Assembly: GCF_000400365.1 (NCBI RefSeq)
Contig: NZ_BAOG01000093.1
Span: 46,291 to 110,290, forward strand
Direction of reading: 5' to 3'
Origin: Vibrio jasicida CAIM 1864 = LMG 25398
Lineage (GTDB): Bacteria > Pseudomonadota > Gammaproteobacteria > Enterobacterales > Vibrionaceae
Length of the DNA stretch: 64,000 nucleotides
The translations under genes and the position numbers were made by a program. Positions 8,671 to 17,158 of this stretch are shown here, piece after piece; the first letter of the stretch is position 1, and each line of letters starts with the position of its first letter. The notes beneath the pieces were generated by a model. It was not told the DNA's origin and did no database searches. It saw only the letters and a program-made list of their open reading frames with translations.

Positions 8671-9465
8671 ATGAATCAAGTTGTAGATATTAATTGGTTT
8701 GAGCTCGCACTTTTTAGTTTGATCCTTATTGTTCCCTTTGCCATTAATACTCGATACAAATTAGGCATAGCCAAAGACACTGCCATCAGTATTGCCCGTA
8801 TGACCGTACAACTGCTCTTAGTGGGTGTATATCTTGAGTACCTATTTAAACTGAATAGCTTAACTGTGAATCTTGTCTGGTTGTTGGTCATGATTGTCGT
8901 TGGGGCGAGTTCGATTGTAGGCAAAGCGAACCTTCCCAAAAGACCGCTAATGCTCCCTCTCATCACAGGCTTAACGTGCAGCCTTTTTCCCCTACTCGCG
9001 GGCATAATCTTAGGCTTGGTAAAACCGGTCCCCTTCTACAACGCCCAGTACTTAATTCCTTTAGCTGGCATGCTGTTAGGGAACAGTTTGAGTAGTAATA
9101 TTGTTGCTTTGCAAAACCTATTCACTGCGTTTGAACAACGAAAATCCGAGTACGAAGCCGCTATCTCACTTGGCGCTTCACCAAAATACGCGTCATTCCC
9201 TTTCCTTCAAGAAGCACTACGTAAGTCGCTTGCCCCAATCCTCGCCTCTATGGCAACAACGGGGTTAGTGACCCTTCCAGGGATGATGACAGGCCAAATC
9301 CTTGGTGGAGCTAGCCCAATGGTGGCAATTAAGTATCAATTGATAATCATGTTGGCGATTTTCGTCATGCTAAGTGTGTCTGTTGCGATTACATTGGAAA
9401 TGACATTGAGCTGTGTACAAACAAGAGAAGGTCGCGTGAAAGTTAAGTTTATCAACAAGGATTAA
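8671..9465 (+). CDS. FetB/YbbM-family ABC permease (UPF0014)
   Basis: Inner-membrane protein of 264 residues with about seven hydrophobic segments, belonging to the UPF0014 family whose E. coli member FetB pairs with the ATPase FetA in iron export and peroxide resistance. The central signature is seen: PLAGMLLGNSLSS near 130-142, then EYEAAISLGASP and ATTGLVTLPGMMTGQILGG near 195-210. The start ATG is well placed behind GGGGGA. No ATPase gene adjoins it, so the FetA partner must be elsewhere. The substrate is unproven here. Confidence 0.85.
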   Translation: MNQVVDINWFELALFSLILIVPFAINTRYKLGIAKDTAISIARMTVQLLLVGVYLEYLFKLNSLTVNLVWLLVMIVVGASSIVGKANLPKRPLMLPLITGLTCSLFPLLAGIILGLVKPVPFYNAQYLIPLAGMLLGNSLSSNIVALQNLFTAFEQRKSEYEAAISLGASPKYASFPFLQEALRKSLAPILASMATTGLVTLPGMMTGQILGGASPMVAIKYQLIIMLAIFVMLSVSVAITLEMTLSCVQTREGRVKVKFINKD

Positions 9466-9555
9466 CTAGTCGAATGGCGAATACATGACCACATAAGCGT
9501 CTCATTTTATGAATTTTTCTTGTTCCAAAAAGATACACACGATCTTTAAGACAGG

Positions 9556-9578
9556 TTATCCACAGAAAATGTGGATAA
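9556..9578. promoter_or_regulatory. Pair of perfect inverted DnaA boxes
   Basis: Two exact TTATCCACA nonamers face each other (9556-9564 on plus, 9570-9578 on minus) across a 5-base GAAAA spacer. A one-mismatch copy, TTAACCACA, lies at 9697-9705. This is intergenic DNA 142 bp upstream of a 45-codon small ORF. The match to the strong DnaA consensus is visible; binding and function are inferred. As RNA the pair could also form a 9-bp hairpin, but no T tract follows. Confidence 0.6.
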
Positions 9579-9720
9579 ACCACTAAAACCCATAAGCAAC
9601 CAGAAACATAACATCAATTAGAGGCCATTATCTCCCACGCCCCCAAATGGTCATAAAGCAGTCATTCAACTGACATATGGAGACTCTAGAGTGCAGTTAA
9701 CCACAAAGGGAGGAGTCACT

Positions 9721-9858
9721 ATGGATAAGTTAATCATGCAGGAAAACGCAGACGAATTGCTGTCAGATTCACCAGTGGACTGGTTGGTACAAGAGCCAGG
9801 AGAAATAACGTCTCACTGGAATCCGAAGGAGTTTGGTATTAACGAAGAGTTAATCTAA
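9721..9858 (+). CDS. Hypothetical 45-residue small acidic protein
   Basis: Unrecognised. The frame has an excellent ribosome site (GGGAGGAG, 5 bases before the ATG) and a terminator 24 bp after the stop, so it looks like a true single-gene unit. The product begins MDKLIMQENADELLSDSPVD, is acidic and soluble, has two Trp, and shows no signal peptide, Cys or membrane segment. Upstream lie two DnaA boxes. No function is assigned. Confidence 0.6.
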   Translation: MDKLIMQENADELLSDSPVDWLVQEPGEITSHWNPKEFGINEELI

Positions 9859-9881
9859 CCCTTTCAAACGGCAGATAAAAG

Positions 9882-9911
9882 AAAGGCAAGCCCAAGTTGA
9901 CTTGCCTTTTT
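9882..9911. terminator. Bidirectional rho-independent terminator (small ORF / focA)
   Basis: The stem AAAGGCAAG / CTTGCCTTT with a 10-base loop carries T runs on both sides and lies between convergent units. Confidence 0.85.
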
Positions 9912-9916
9912 CAATT

Positions 9917-10777
9917 CTATTTAAGGTGCTTATCTTCATCGCGTAGATAAATCATCCAATACCACATGCCTACGAAGACACCGCCACCAATGATATTGCC
10001 AATCGTTACAGGAATAAGATTGTTCATGATAAAGCCAACCATATTCAAATCTGCATAATCTGCGATATTCGCGCCTGTCATTTGCCAGAACGATTCTGGA
10101 GCGAAGTATTTAATACCAATCGCCATCGGCACTTGGAACATATTTGCAATACAGTGTTCAAAACCTGCTGATACAAACATCGCTACAGGCAGAATCATAA
10201 CGGCAATTTTGTCTGTTAGCGTACGACCACTGAAGGTCATCCAAACCGCGATACAAACTAAAACGTTACACATGATGCCCAGCGCAATCGCTTGGAAGAA
10301 GCCATGATGCAGTTTGTGCTGAGAAATAGCCATCGCATTCAGACCTACTTGGCCACCATCGAACATATATTGCTTAGTGATCAACATACATACCACCAGC
10401 AATATTGCGCCAACCATGTTACCGAAGTACACAACCAGCCAGTTCTTCATTAAGGCTTTCCATGAAATCTTGCCGCTGGCGCGTGCAACCAGTGTGAGTA
10501 CAGAACTGGTAAACAACTCACCACCTGTCACCACGACTAGAATAAGACCAAGACTAAAAGCCAAACCACCGATTAAGCGAGTAATACCCCAAGGCATATC
10601 ACCCCCACCAGTGGTAACGGTTGTATAGAAAATGAAAGCGATACCGATATGAAGACCTGCTGAAATAGCGAGCAGAAAAGACTTCATTGGGGCTTTAGTC
10701 GCTTTGCCAACACCTACTTCGGCGGCACGTTCAGCAGCCTGAGGTGGTAAGAGTGAGTCAAACTGATTGAAGTTCAT
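9917..10777 (-). CDS. focA: Formate channel FocA
   Basis: Inner-membrane pentameric formate/nitrite transporter (FNT family), 286 residues, six transmembrane helices. It resembles E. coli FocA along its length, for example DSLLPP at the N-terminus, KASGKISW-type text after helix 3, NWLVVYFGNMVGA, the conserved central His in SAGFEHCIANMF, and a C-terminal YWMIYLRDEDKH. The start at 10777 (MNFNQFDSLLPP) was chosen because it aligns with known FocA N-termini; an in-frame start at 10843 would add 22 unlikely residues. pflB is not adjacent, unlike the E. coli focA-pflB operon. Confidence 0.9.
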   Translation of the reverse strand: MNFNQFDSLLPPQAAERAAEVGVGKATKAPMKSFLLAISAGLHIGIAFIFYTTVTTGGGDMPWGITRLIGGLAFSLGLILVVVTGGELFTSSVLTLVARASGKISWKALMKNWLVVYFGNMVGAILLVVCMLITKQYMFDGGQVGLNAMAISQHKLHHGFFQAIALGIMCNVLVCIAVWMTFSGRTLTDKIAVMILPVAMFVSAGFEHCIANMFQVPMAIGIKYFAPESFWQMTGANIADYADLNMVGFIMNNLIPVTIGNIIGGGVFVGMWYWMIYLRDEDKHLK

Positions 10778-11076
10778 GGAAGTGTAACATTTAGAAACAA
10801 TTAACGAGGCGCGGATAATCGCTCCATTTCCAGAGTTTTTCAAGGGCTATTTTTCATGTTTACTAAATTTGTTGTTGCCGAGAGAGTGATCGATAAAACT
10901 CAACTATGAGTTCTTGTCTTAACCATCATTAATATTTGGGAGCGATGTTTACCATCGAATAAAAATTCCGCGTTATATCAGGCCGATAGCGCCACACTTA
11001 ACACTTCTCACGGTTTTCTATTGCTCAACCTAAGTTTTCAGACTAGCTTGGATAAAAAAGCACAAAGGAATTACCT

Positions 11077-11313
11077 ATGAAATATTCAGCTGACCACATC
11101 GCCGAACTGAACCTACTTCTTCAATTCGACTTAACCAGTGCAGCTACGGGCATTAAAGTCCATAAAGAAGCTTCAGAAGACATGCAGGCAGCGGTTGCCC
11201 GCCTATACGAAAAACAACTATGCACTCAGCCTGATGGTGGTTATTTAACCGACGAAGGAATCGAAGTTGCAGAACATGCCGACAAGATCCTTCGAGTTCT
11301 TTCAGCAGAGTAA
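11077..11313 (+). CDS. TIGR02647 family protein
   Basis: Small (78-residue) conserved gammaproteobacterial protein of unknown function, recognised as TIGR02647 from its overall text, for example SADHIAELNLLLQFDL and GGYLTDEGIEVAEHADKI. It is soluble, with a helical winged-helix-like look and no signal peptide. AAAGGAATTACCT provides the ribosome site. It forms its own unit, ended by the terminator at 11344. Confidence 0.8.
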   Translation: MKYSADHIAELNLLLQFDLTSAATGIKVHKEASEDMQAAVARLYEKQLCTQPDGGYLTDEGIEVAEHADKILRVLSAE

Positions 11314-11343
11314 TCTCACAAGTTTGTTCCAATCTTCTTAGTA

Positions 11344-11377
11344 AAAAGCCACCCTTTTCGGTGGCTTTTCTGTTTTT
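11344..11377. terminator. Bidirectional terminator after TIGR02647 gene
   Basis: The stem AAAAGCCACC / GGTGGCTTTT is followed by a T-rich tail on both strands. It separates the rightward TIGR02647 gene from the leftward PACE transporter gene. Confidence 0.85.
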
Positions 11378-11395
11378 GTCATTCGTTCTGAATTC

Positions 11396-11821
11396 TTATT
11401 GGGCGATCAGCTTTTTCATTTTGCCGTAAGGTTTGACCTTGTCATAAACCCAATTAAAGCCAGTTGCATAAAACAAAAAGAAGATTAAGAATCCAGCTTC
11501 TAATGCGAGTGCTTGCAGCAATGTAATTTGTAAGAACCACGCAATGACCGGAATGGTGATAAATATCAACCCACCTTCAAATCCAACCGTGTGACCAATA
11601 CGCACCATTAAACTTCTTTCTTCTCGGTTTGACCCAAACCATTTGTCAAAATACAAATTGTAAATGTAATTCCAGACTACCGTATACAAGCTCAACCCAA
11701 TACCAACGACAGCCAAATCGCTTGAACCTTTCCCTGTGACAAGTGAAGCCGCTGGGATAATCATCGCCAATGCAAACAGCTCAAATAGGATAGCGTGAAA
11801 GATACGTTCGTTACGTGCCAT
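11396..11821 (-). CDS. PACE-family multidrug/biocide efflux transporter (AceI-like)
   Basis: Inner-membrane proton-coupled exporter of 141 residues with four transmembrane helices arranged as two tandem bacterial transmembrane pair domains. The first helix carries the family's essential acidic residue (HAILFELFA, Glu14). RIFHAILFE and the repeated Asn/Trp/Tyr-Asp patterns (VWNYIYNLYFD and GFNWVYDKV) are typical of AceI relatives, which export chlorhexidine, acriflavine and, natively, short-chain diamines. It is divergent from a LysR regulator, as in Acinetobacter aceI/aceR. The substrate is inferred from the family only. Confidence 0.88.
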   Translation of the reverse strand: MARNERIFHAILFELFALAMIIPAASLVTGKGSSDLAVVGIGLSLYTVVWNYIYNLYFDKWFGSNREERSLMVRIGHTVGFEGGLIFITIPVIAWFLQITLLQALALEAGFLIFFLFYATGFNWVYDKVKPYGKMKKLIAQ

Positions 11822-11860
11822 GTGTTTTTACCTAAATTGTTCTACTCAATGGCTGACATT

Positions 11861-11879
11861 TTATCTATCATCTAGATAA
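11861..11879. promoter_or_regulatory. LysR-type operator candidate between PACE gene and its regulator
   Basis: The dyad TTATCTA-TCATC-TAGATAA satisfies the T-N11-A LysR rule and lies in the 89-bp divergent spacer, 40 bp from the transporter start and 32 bp from the regulator start. It probably serves activation of the transporter and autorepression. Confidence 0.6.
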
Positions 11880-11910
11880 GTAAAAGTTAGATACCATCGG
11901 TAAAAACGAT

Positions 11911-12786
11911 ATGTTTACTATTGAACAACTACAGGCCTTTGTCGCAACTTCTGAAGCAGGATCTTTCTCTGCAGCTGCACGAAAACTTGGACGAGCTCAG
12001 TCCGTGGTAAGCCAACACGTGATGAACATGGAGCTCGATTGTGGCGTCGACCTGTTTGATAGAACAGGACGCTACCCAAAACTCACCGAAAAAGGCCATG
12101 AACTTTTGCCCTACGCGTTAGCCACCATCAGTCAACTCGACCGACTGAATAACAAAGCATCTCAATTGTTTTCACCACACGCGACGCAGTTTATTCTTGC
12201 GGTTGACGAAGGTATCCCTCTGACTAACCTACCCCAAGCACTCAAAAATCTAGAGCAACAATTCCCATATATCCAAGTTGAATGTTTAACAGGCTCCAGC
12301 CCAGATATCATCGAACTCGTTAAATCAGGTCGAGCAACCACAGGTATTATTCTCAGCGACTTACAAATGCCACAGAATATCGATTACTCAAACCTAGGTA
12401 ATATCGGTTTTGACGTTTTTGTTTCTTCCCAGCATCCTTTAGCGAAACAAAAAGTGCGTCATATCGATGAGTTAAAGCAACATAGACAACTGGTTATACG
12501 TTCAAAAAATACCGATACGAGCGGACTCAATCAGGCGGTTAGCCCAGATATCTGGTACGCTGATAATTATTACATCTTATTAGAACTGGCAAATAAGGGA
12601 TTTGGTTGGTGTTTTCTTCCAAACCATTTGGTGTCACATGCACCCAATACGCTGATCAAAATTGGCGAAGAATTCACAAAACTGGCATGGCAAGTCAACA
12701 TCGATCTGATACAACATCAGAAATGGCACTCCGATCCTCTACACCAACAAGCCAGATTAGAATTACAAACCCTGTTTGAATCTTAA
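11911..12786 (+). CDS. LysR-family transcriptional regulator (AceR-like)
   Basis: DNA-binding regulator of 291 residues: an N-terminal winged helix (FTIEQLQAFVATSEAGSFSA, then AAARKLGRAQSVVSQHVMNME, residues 2-60) and a periplasmic-binding-like effector domain from about 90. By position it should control the divergent PACE exporter in response to that pump's substrate. The SDR and YdcF genes follow 28 bp downstream on the same strand and may be co-transcribed. Confidence 0.88.
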   Translation: MFTIEQLQAFVATSEAGSFSAAARKLGRAQSVVSQHVMNMELDCGVDLFDRTGRYPKLTEKGHELLPYALATISQLDRLNNKASQLFSPHATQFILAVDEGIPLTNLPQALKNLEQQFPYIQVECLTGSSPDIIELVKSGRATTGIILSDLQMPQNIDYSNLGNIGFDVFVSSQHPLAKQKVRHIDELKQHRQLVIRSKNTDTSGLNQAVSPDIWYADNYYILLELANKGFGWCFLPNHLVSHAPNTLIKIGEEFTKLAWQVNIDLIQHQKWHSDPLHQQARLELQTLFES

Positions 12787-12814
12787 TCAGGGATGAAGAA
12801 GTAGGAACTTACAG

Positions 12815-13642
12815 ATGGCAAATACATTGATCGTCGGCGCAGGCTGGTTAGGCACACCACTTGCACAAACGCTTATTGACCAAGGACATCAAGTTATCGT
12901 CACTCGACGCAGCCAAACTCGATTGGATGAGTTTCCAATACCTTCCGTTCAAACTGCTCTGCTCGATCTCAATGAACCGAACTCTGAGCAGCGACTCATT
13001 GATATCATCAAACAGCACCATATCGAACGTATTGTCGGCGCTTTCCCTCCTGGCTTTCGTAAAGGAAATGGGCAAGAGTACGCACAGCAATGGCATCGCT
13101 TAAGTAAAGCGGTAAAAGTGAGTAGCGTTGAAAAGATTTTGATGGTCAGCTCAACGACGGTATACCCAAACCTAGCCGTCGATATGAAAGAAGAAGACGC
13201 CACATTGGCATTGGCCCAGACGAAAGAACACTTCTCTGACAACGCCCGCATTATGCTACAAGCTGAGCAATACGTGATTGATTCCGGTATCGATTACGCA
13301 ATCGTCCGTTGTAGTGGTTTAATCGGCTCTGACCGCCACCCTTCTCGCTTTGCACTGCGATTGAAACAAGTGAGCCGTAAAGCCCCTGCGAATATGGTGC
13401 ATCAAAACGATGCTGTGGCGGCAACGGCTTTCGCTCTCAATCAAATCAGCAATGAAGTTGTGAACGCCACAACGCCGAATACCGTCAGCAAAGCCGAATT
13501 TTACCAAGCGGCCATTACAAGAAGTGATTTAGATATTGCCCTCCCACCAGTCACTGAAACTGCCGATAAACGAATCCTTGCTGACAAGCTTATTGCGCTT
13601 GGCTACCAGTTCCAATTCAACTCAACGCTGGATGCACTATGA
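12815..13642 (+). CDS. NAD(P)-binding epimerase/dehydratase-like protein (YeeZ-like SDR)
   Basis: Atypical short-chain dehydrogenase of 275 residues with an N-terminal Rossmann glycine motif (VGAGWLGTPLA, about 7-17), an SSTTVYP segment near 110 and VRCSGLIG near 165. This is the pattern of the YeeZ/extended-SDR group, which often lacks a demonstrated substrate. It overlaps the following YdcF gene by 4 bp (ATGA-type coupling), so the two are translated together. No specific reaction can be assigned. Confidence 0.8.
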   Translation: MANTLIVGAGWLGTPLAQTLIDQGHQVIVTRRSQTRLDEFPIPSVQTALLDLNEPNSEQRLIDIIKQHHIERIVGAFPPGFRKGNGQEYAQQWHRLSKAVKVSSVEKILMVSSTTVYPNLAVDMKEEDATLALAQTKEHFSDNARIMLQAEQYVIDSGIDYAIVRCSGLIGSDRHPSRFALRLKQVSRKAPANMVHQNDAVAATAFALNQISNEVVNATTPNTVSKAEFYQAAITRSDLDIALPPVTETADKRILADKLIALGYQFQFNSTLDAL

Positions 13643-14277
13643 AACTCTATCAACACATCGAAACCTTGTGGGACTACATGCAGCTTAAACATGACTTAAA
13701 ATCGGCTGACTGCTTGTTTGTTATGTGCAGTAATGACCTGCGTGTTGCTGAATACGCCGCTAAGCTTTACCACCAAAAACTTGCGCCCTTGATTGTGTTT
13801 TCTGGAGGTGAAGGGCGATTTACAGATGGCTTGTTTGAGAAAAGCGAAGCCGAAACCTTTGCTGAAATTGCGAGAATCGCTGGCGTCCCAAGTGAGTCCA
13901 TTGTAGTAGAGACAAAATCGAGCAACAGCGGCGAGAATGTTCGATTCACTGAACAGTTGTTGATAGAAAAAGGGATCAGCTGTGATTCTCTGATTCTAGT
14001 TCAGAAGCCATTTATGGAAAGACGCGCCATCGCCACTTTCGAAAAACAGTGGCAATCTTCATATTCACAACTACTAGTGACCTCAACCGCACATCCTTTC
14101 TTTGAATACATCAATGAAGACATGCCGTTGATGATGGTTTTAGCCGCGTTAATGGAAGATTTCTCTAGGATTAAAACCTACCCAGAAAAAGGCTTTCAAA
14201 CCGAGCAAGAAATTCCTGCTCACGTTGAATCCTCTTATCAAGCACTGCAAGAAAAGTTTGAATTTGGTCTAGTGTAA
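13639..14277 (+). CDS. YdcF/ElyC/SanA-family (DUF218) protein
   Basis: DUF218-family protein of 212 residues resembling E. coli YdcF, which binds S-adenosylmethionine. The family core is visible: DCLFVMCSNDLRVAEYAAKLY near 24-44, IVFSGGEG at about 53-60, then ETKSSNSGENVRF near 92-104. There is no signal peptide or membrane anchor, so it is cytosolic like YdcF rather than membrane-bound like SanA/ElyC. It is translationally coupled to the SDR gene. Confidence 0.82.
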   Translation: MKLYQHIETLWDYMQLKHDLKSADCLFVMCSNDLRVAEYAAKLYHQKLAPLIVFSGGEGRFTDGLFEKSEAETFAEIARIAGVPSESIVVETKSSNSGENVRFTEQLLIEKGISCDSLILVQKPFMERRAIATFEKQWQSSYSQLLVTSTAHPFFEYINEDMPLMMVLAALMEDFSRIKTYPEKGFQTEQEIPAHVESSYQALQEKFEFGLV

Positions 14278-14308
14278 TCCTTCACTCAACCACCTGCTAA
14301 CAAACAAT

Positions 14309-14340
14309 AAAAAAGCCACCAAATCTGGTGGCTTTCTCTT
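14309..14340. terminator. Bidirectional terminator between ydcF-like and tdk
   Basis: The stem AAAGCCACC / GGTGGCTTT with loop AAATCT carries a T run on the minus side (for tdk) and a weaker one on the plus side. Confidence 0.85.
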
Positions 14341-14352
14341 ATCAAGAGCCGT

Positions 14353-14931
14353 TTACTTGCCAAGTGCTTCTTTGTAGTGTTGGCGACAAACCGAGACATA
14401 GCTGTCATTCCCACCAATAGCAACTTGATCGCCTTCTTTGATAGCAACGCCGCTTTCGTCAGTACGAATCACCATATTTGCTTTACGGCCACAGTGACAG
14501 ATAGTTTTTAATTCGACCAATTTGTCAGCCCAAGACAATAGGTACTTGCTGCCTTCAAAAAGTTCGCCAAGAAAATCGGTACGAAGGCCATAACAAAGTA
14601 CTGGAATATGAAGCTTATCAACCACCTCAGTTAGTTGGTAAACCTGTTCTTTTGACAAGAACTGACATTCATCAACCAAAATACAGTGGCGTTTTTCCAC
14701 TTCATTCAGTGCAGCGATTTCTTGATATAAGTTGGAATCATGACGGAACAGCTGTGCGTCTGATTGCAAACCAATACGTGAACTTACCTTGCCAACACCG
14801 TAGCGATCATCAAGTGCCGCAGTGAAAATCACTGGCGTCATACCGCGCTCTTGGTAGTTGAAAGAAGATTGAAGAAGAGTCGTTGATTTACCCGCGTTCA
14901 TCGCCGAGTAATAGAAATACATCTGAGCCAC
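14353..14931 (-). CDS. tdk: Thymidine kinase
   Basis: Type II thymidine kinase, 192 residues, which phosphorylates thymidine to dTMP in pyrimidine salvage. The N-terminal P-loop (YYSAMNAGKSTTLLQS, about 7-22), the Walker B/DEC motif ILVDECQFL near 88 and the lid Cys pairs (CHCGRKA near 145, with a later CRQH near 185, zinc ribbon) are all visible. It is a single-gene unit between two terminators. Confidence 0.96.
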   Translation of the reverse strand: MAQMYFYYSAMNAGKSTTLLQSSFNYQERGMTPVIFTAALDDRYGVGKVSSRIGLQSDAQLFRHDSNLYQEIAALNEVEKRHCILVDECQFLSKEQVYQLTEVVDKLHIPVLCYGLRTDFLGELFEGSKYLLSWADKLVELKTICHCGRKANMVIRTDESGVAIKEGDQVAIGGNDSYVSVCRQHYKEALGK

Positions 14932-14978
14932 AGAGCACTACCTTCGTTAAAGTTTAGAATTTATAAAAGCTTGTAAAG

Positions 14979-15007
14979 AAAAGGGCTGAATCATCAGCCC
15001 CTTTTTA
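14979..15007 (-). terminator. Terminator of cysS
   Basis: GGGCTGA/TCAGCCC hairpin flanked by AAAA and TTTTT, 12 bp past the cysS stop and read on the minus strand. Confidence 0.85.
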
Positions 15008-15018
15008 AGATTCAATCG

Positions 15019-16401
15019 TTATTTACGACGCCACGTTGTGCCTTCCGGCCCGTCTTCTAGAACGATACCCATTTCAGTCAGCTTGTCACGAGCCATATCT
15101 GCGTTAGCCCAGTCTTTTGCTGCACGAGAATCGTTACGTAGCTTAATTAGTGCTTCGATTTCAGCCACTTCATCGTCGTCACCTGCATCACCTTTTAGGA
15201 ACGCTTCTGGATCTTGGTGAAGAATACCGATCACGTCAGCCAGCTCACGCATTAGCGCACCTAGTTCGCTCGCTTTCTCTAGATTTTCTGTCTTCAGACG
15301 GTTTACTTCACGCGCCATGTCAAACAGTACCGAGTAAGCTTCTGGTGTGTTGAAGTCATCGTTCATCGCTGCTGTATAGCGAGTTACGTACTCTTCACCA
15401 CCGGCTGGCGCAGCATTTAGATCCAGACCACGTAGAGATGTGTATAGACGCTCAAGAGACGCGCGTGCTTGGTTTAGGTTGTCTTCGCTGTAGTTTAGCT
15501 GGCTACGGTAGTGACCAGACATTAGGAAGTAACGAACTGTCTCAGCATCGTAATGACCTAGAACGTCACGAATAGTAAAGAAGTTACCTAGAGACTTAGA
15601 CATCTTCTCACGATCGACCATTACCATGCCGCTGTGCATCCATGTGTTCACGTATTGCGTGTCATGAGCGCAGCATGATTGCGCGATTTCGTTCTCGTGG
15701 TGTGGGAACTGAAGGTCAGAACCGCCGCCATGAATATCGAAATGGTTGCCTAGGATTGACGAGTTCATTGCAGAACATTCGATGTGCCAACCTGGACGAC
15801 CCGCGCCCCATGGCGATTCCCATGTTGGTTCACCTGGTTTAGACATCTTCCAAAGTACGAAGTCTAACGGGCTGCGTTTTGCAGTTTCGATATCAACACG
15901 AGCACCAGCTTGAAGCTGATCAAGGTCTTGCTTAGACAGCTTGCCGTATTCGTTGAACTTACCTACTTCAAACATTACGTCGCCATTGTCTGCAACGTAA
16001 GCAAAACCACGCTCGATTAGTTTTTCAACCAGCTCGATGATTTCTGCGATAAATTCAGTTGCACGAGGCTCAACGTCCGGACGCTTCATGTTTAGTGCAT
16101 CAAAGTCCGCATGCATTTCGCCGATTAAACGTTCAGTCAGAGAATCACAAGACTCACCATTTTCTGCCGCACGCTTGATGATTTTGTCATCAATATCAGT
16201 GATATTACGTACAAATGTTAGATCGTAACCTAGGTAACGAAGGTAGCGAGACACAACGTCAAAAGAAACAAACGTACGACCGTGACCAATGTGACAGAGA
16301 TCGTAAATGGTAACTCCACAGACATACATGCCAACTTTGCCGGCTGTAATTGGTTTGAATTCCTCTTTCTGTCTTGTCAGTGTGTTATATATCTTTAACA
16401 T
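15019..16401 (-). CDS. cysS: Cysteinyl-tRNA synthetase
   Basis: Class I aminoacyl-tRNA synthetase, 460 residues, charging tRNA-Cys. HIGH-type motif CHIGHGRTF (about 36-44), zinc/cysteine-binding residues (Cys28 in YVCGVTIYD, and the ECSAMNSS and HHENEIAQS segments near 209-240) and KMSKSLGNF near 267 are present. The length is normal for the bacterial enzyme. It is divergent from ppiB. Confidence 0.97.
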   Translation of the reverse strand: MLKIYNTLTRQKEEFKPITAGKVGMYVCGVTIYDLCHIGHGRTFVSFDVVSRYLRYLGYDLTFVRNITDIDDKIIKRAAENGESCDSLTERLIGEMHADFDALNMKRPDVEPRATEFIAEIIELVEKLIERGFAYVADNGDVMFEVGKFNEYGKLSKQDLDQLQAGARVDIETAKRSPLDFVLWKMSKPGEPTWESPWGAGRPGWHIECSAMNSSILGNHFDIHGGGSDLQFPHHENEIAQSCCAHDTQYVNTWMHSGMVMVDREKMSKSLGNFFTIRDVLGHYDAETVRYFLMSGHYRSQLNYSEDNLNQARASLERLYTSLRGLDLNAAPAGGEEYVTRYTAAMNDDFNTPEAYSVLFDMAREVNRLKTENLEKASELGALMRELADVIGILHQDPEAFLKGDAGDDDEVAEIEALIKLRNDSRAAKDWANADMARDKLTEMGIVLEDGPEGTTWRRK

Positions 16402-16605
16402 GATCTCTATCTATGCTTGTGAATGAATTACGAGAACAAGGAGTATATCAACTCCGACCTTATTAGGTAATAGCAATTAACGGATAAAACGATAATCGGC
16501 TAAACTTCAAGCACAAAGCGTATATTTTGATGATCCTGAGTTTTCCATGCGTATTAACTTAGGCTAGAATCCCTCTTTGAATACAACATAGTAAAGGAAA
16601 GTAGC

Positions 16606-17100
16606 ATGATCACCCTTCACACTAATTTTGGTGACATCAAGATTCAACTAAACGAAGAGAAAGCGCCAGAAACAAGCGCAAACTTCCTTCAGTACTGCCG
16701 CGACGGTTTCTACGACAACACACTTTTCCACCGTGTTATTGATGGCTTCATGATCCAAGGTGGCGGTATGGAGTCTGGTCTACGTGAAAAAGCGTCACGT
16801 GCACCTATCAAGAACGAAGCAAACAACGGTCTTAGCAACAAAGTGGGTACACTTGCTATGGCACGTACTATGGAGCCGCATTCAGCAAGCTCTCAGTTCT
16901 TCATCAACGTAAACAACAACACGTTCCTAGACTTCCGTAGCGAAAGCCTAGATGGTTGGGGTTACTGTGTATTCGGTGAAGTAATCGAAGGCATGGACAT
17001 CGTAAACAAGATCAAAGGCGTTAGCACTGGTTCTTACGGTATGCACCAAGACGTACCTCTAGAAGACGTAACGATCACTGGTACAACAATCGAAGAGTAA
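16606..17100 (+). CDS. ppiB: Cytoplasmic peptidyl-prolyl cis-trans isomerase B
   Basis: Cyclophilin of 164 residues without a signal peptide, matching cytoplasmic PpiB. Active-site residues of cyclophilins are seen: FHRVIDGFMIQGG (Arg near 43, Phe and Gln just after), SSQFFIN and a late FGEVIEGMDIV. AAAGGAAAGTAGC forms a good ribosome site. The ppiB-lpxH pair is conserved in many gammaproteobacteria. Confidence 0.96.
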   Translation: MITLHTNFGDIKIQLNEEKAPETSANFLQYCRDGFYDNTLFHRVIDGFMIQGGGMESGLREKASRAPIKNEANNGLSNKVGTLAMARTMEPHSASSQFFINVNNNTFLDFRSESLDGWGYCVFGEVIEGMDIVNKIKGVSTGSYGMHQDVPLEDVTITGTTIEE

Positions 17101-17131
17101 TTCATACGAATTACCAAAGAGATAAGTTAGT

Positions 17132-17158
17132 GGGGAGGCATCGCCTCCCCTTATTTCT
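17132..17158 (+). terminator. Hairpin/terminator between ppiB and lpxH
   Basis: Perfect 8-bp GC-rich stem GGGGAGGC / GCCTCCCC with a 3-base loop, followed by TTATTTCT and immediately the lpxH ATG. It probably attenuates ppiB transcription and occupies the place where an lpxH ribosome site would be. Confidence 0.75.

Noticed and set aside
9556..9578. Inverted DnaA-box pair read as a terminator for the FetB-like gene
   Set aside because: It can form a 9-bp hairpin, but no T tract follows and it lies 90 bp past the stop; the exact match to DnaA boxes is the better explanation.
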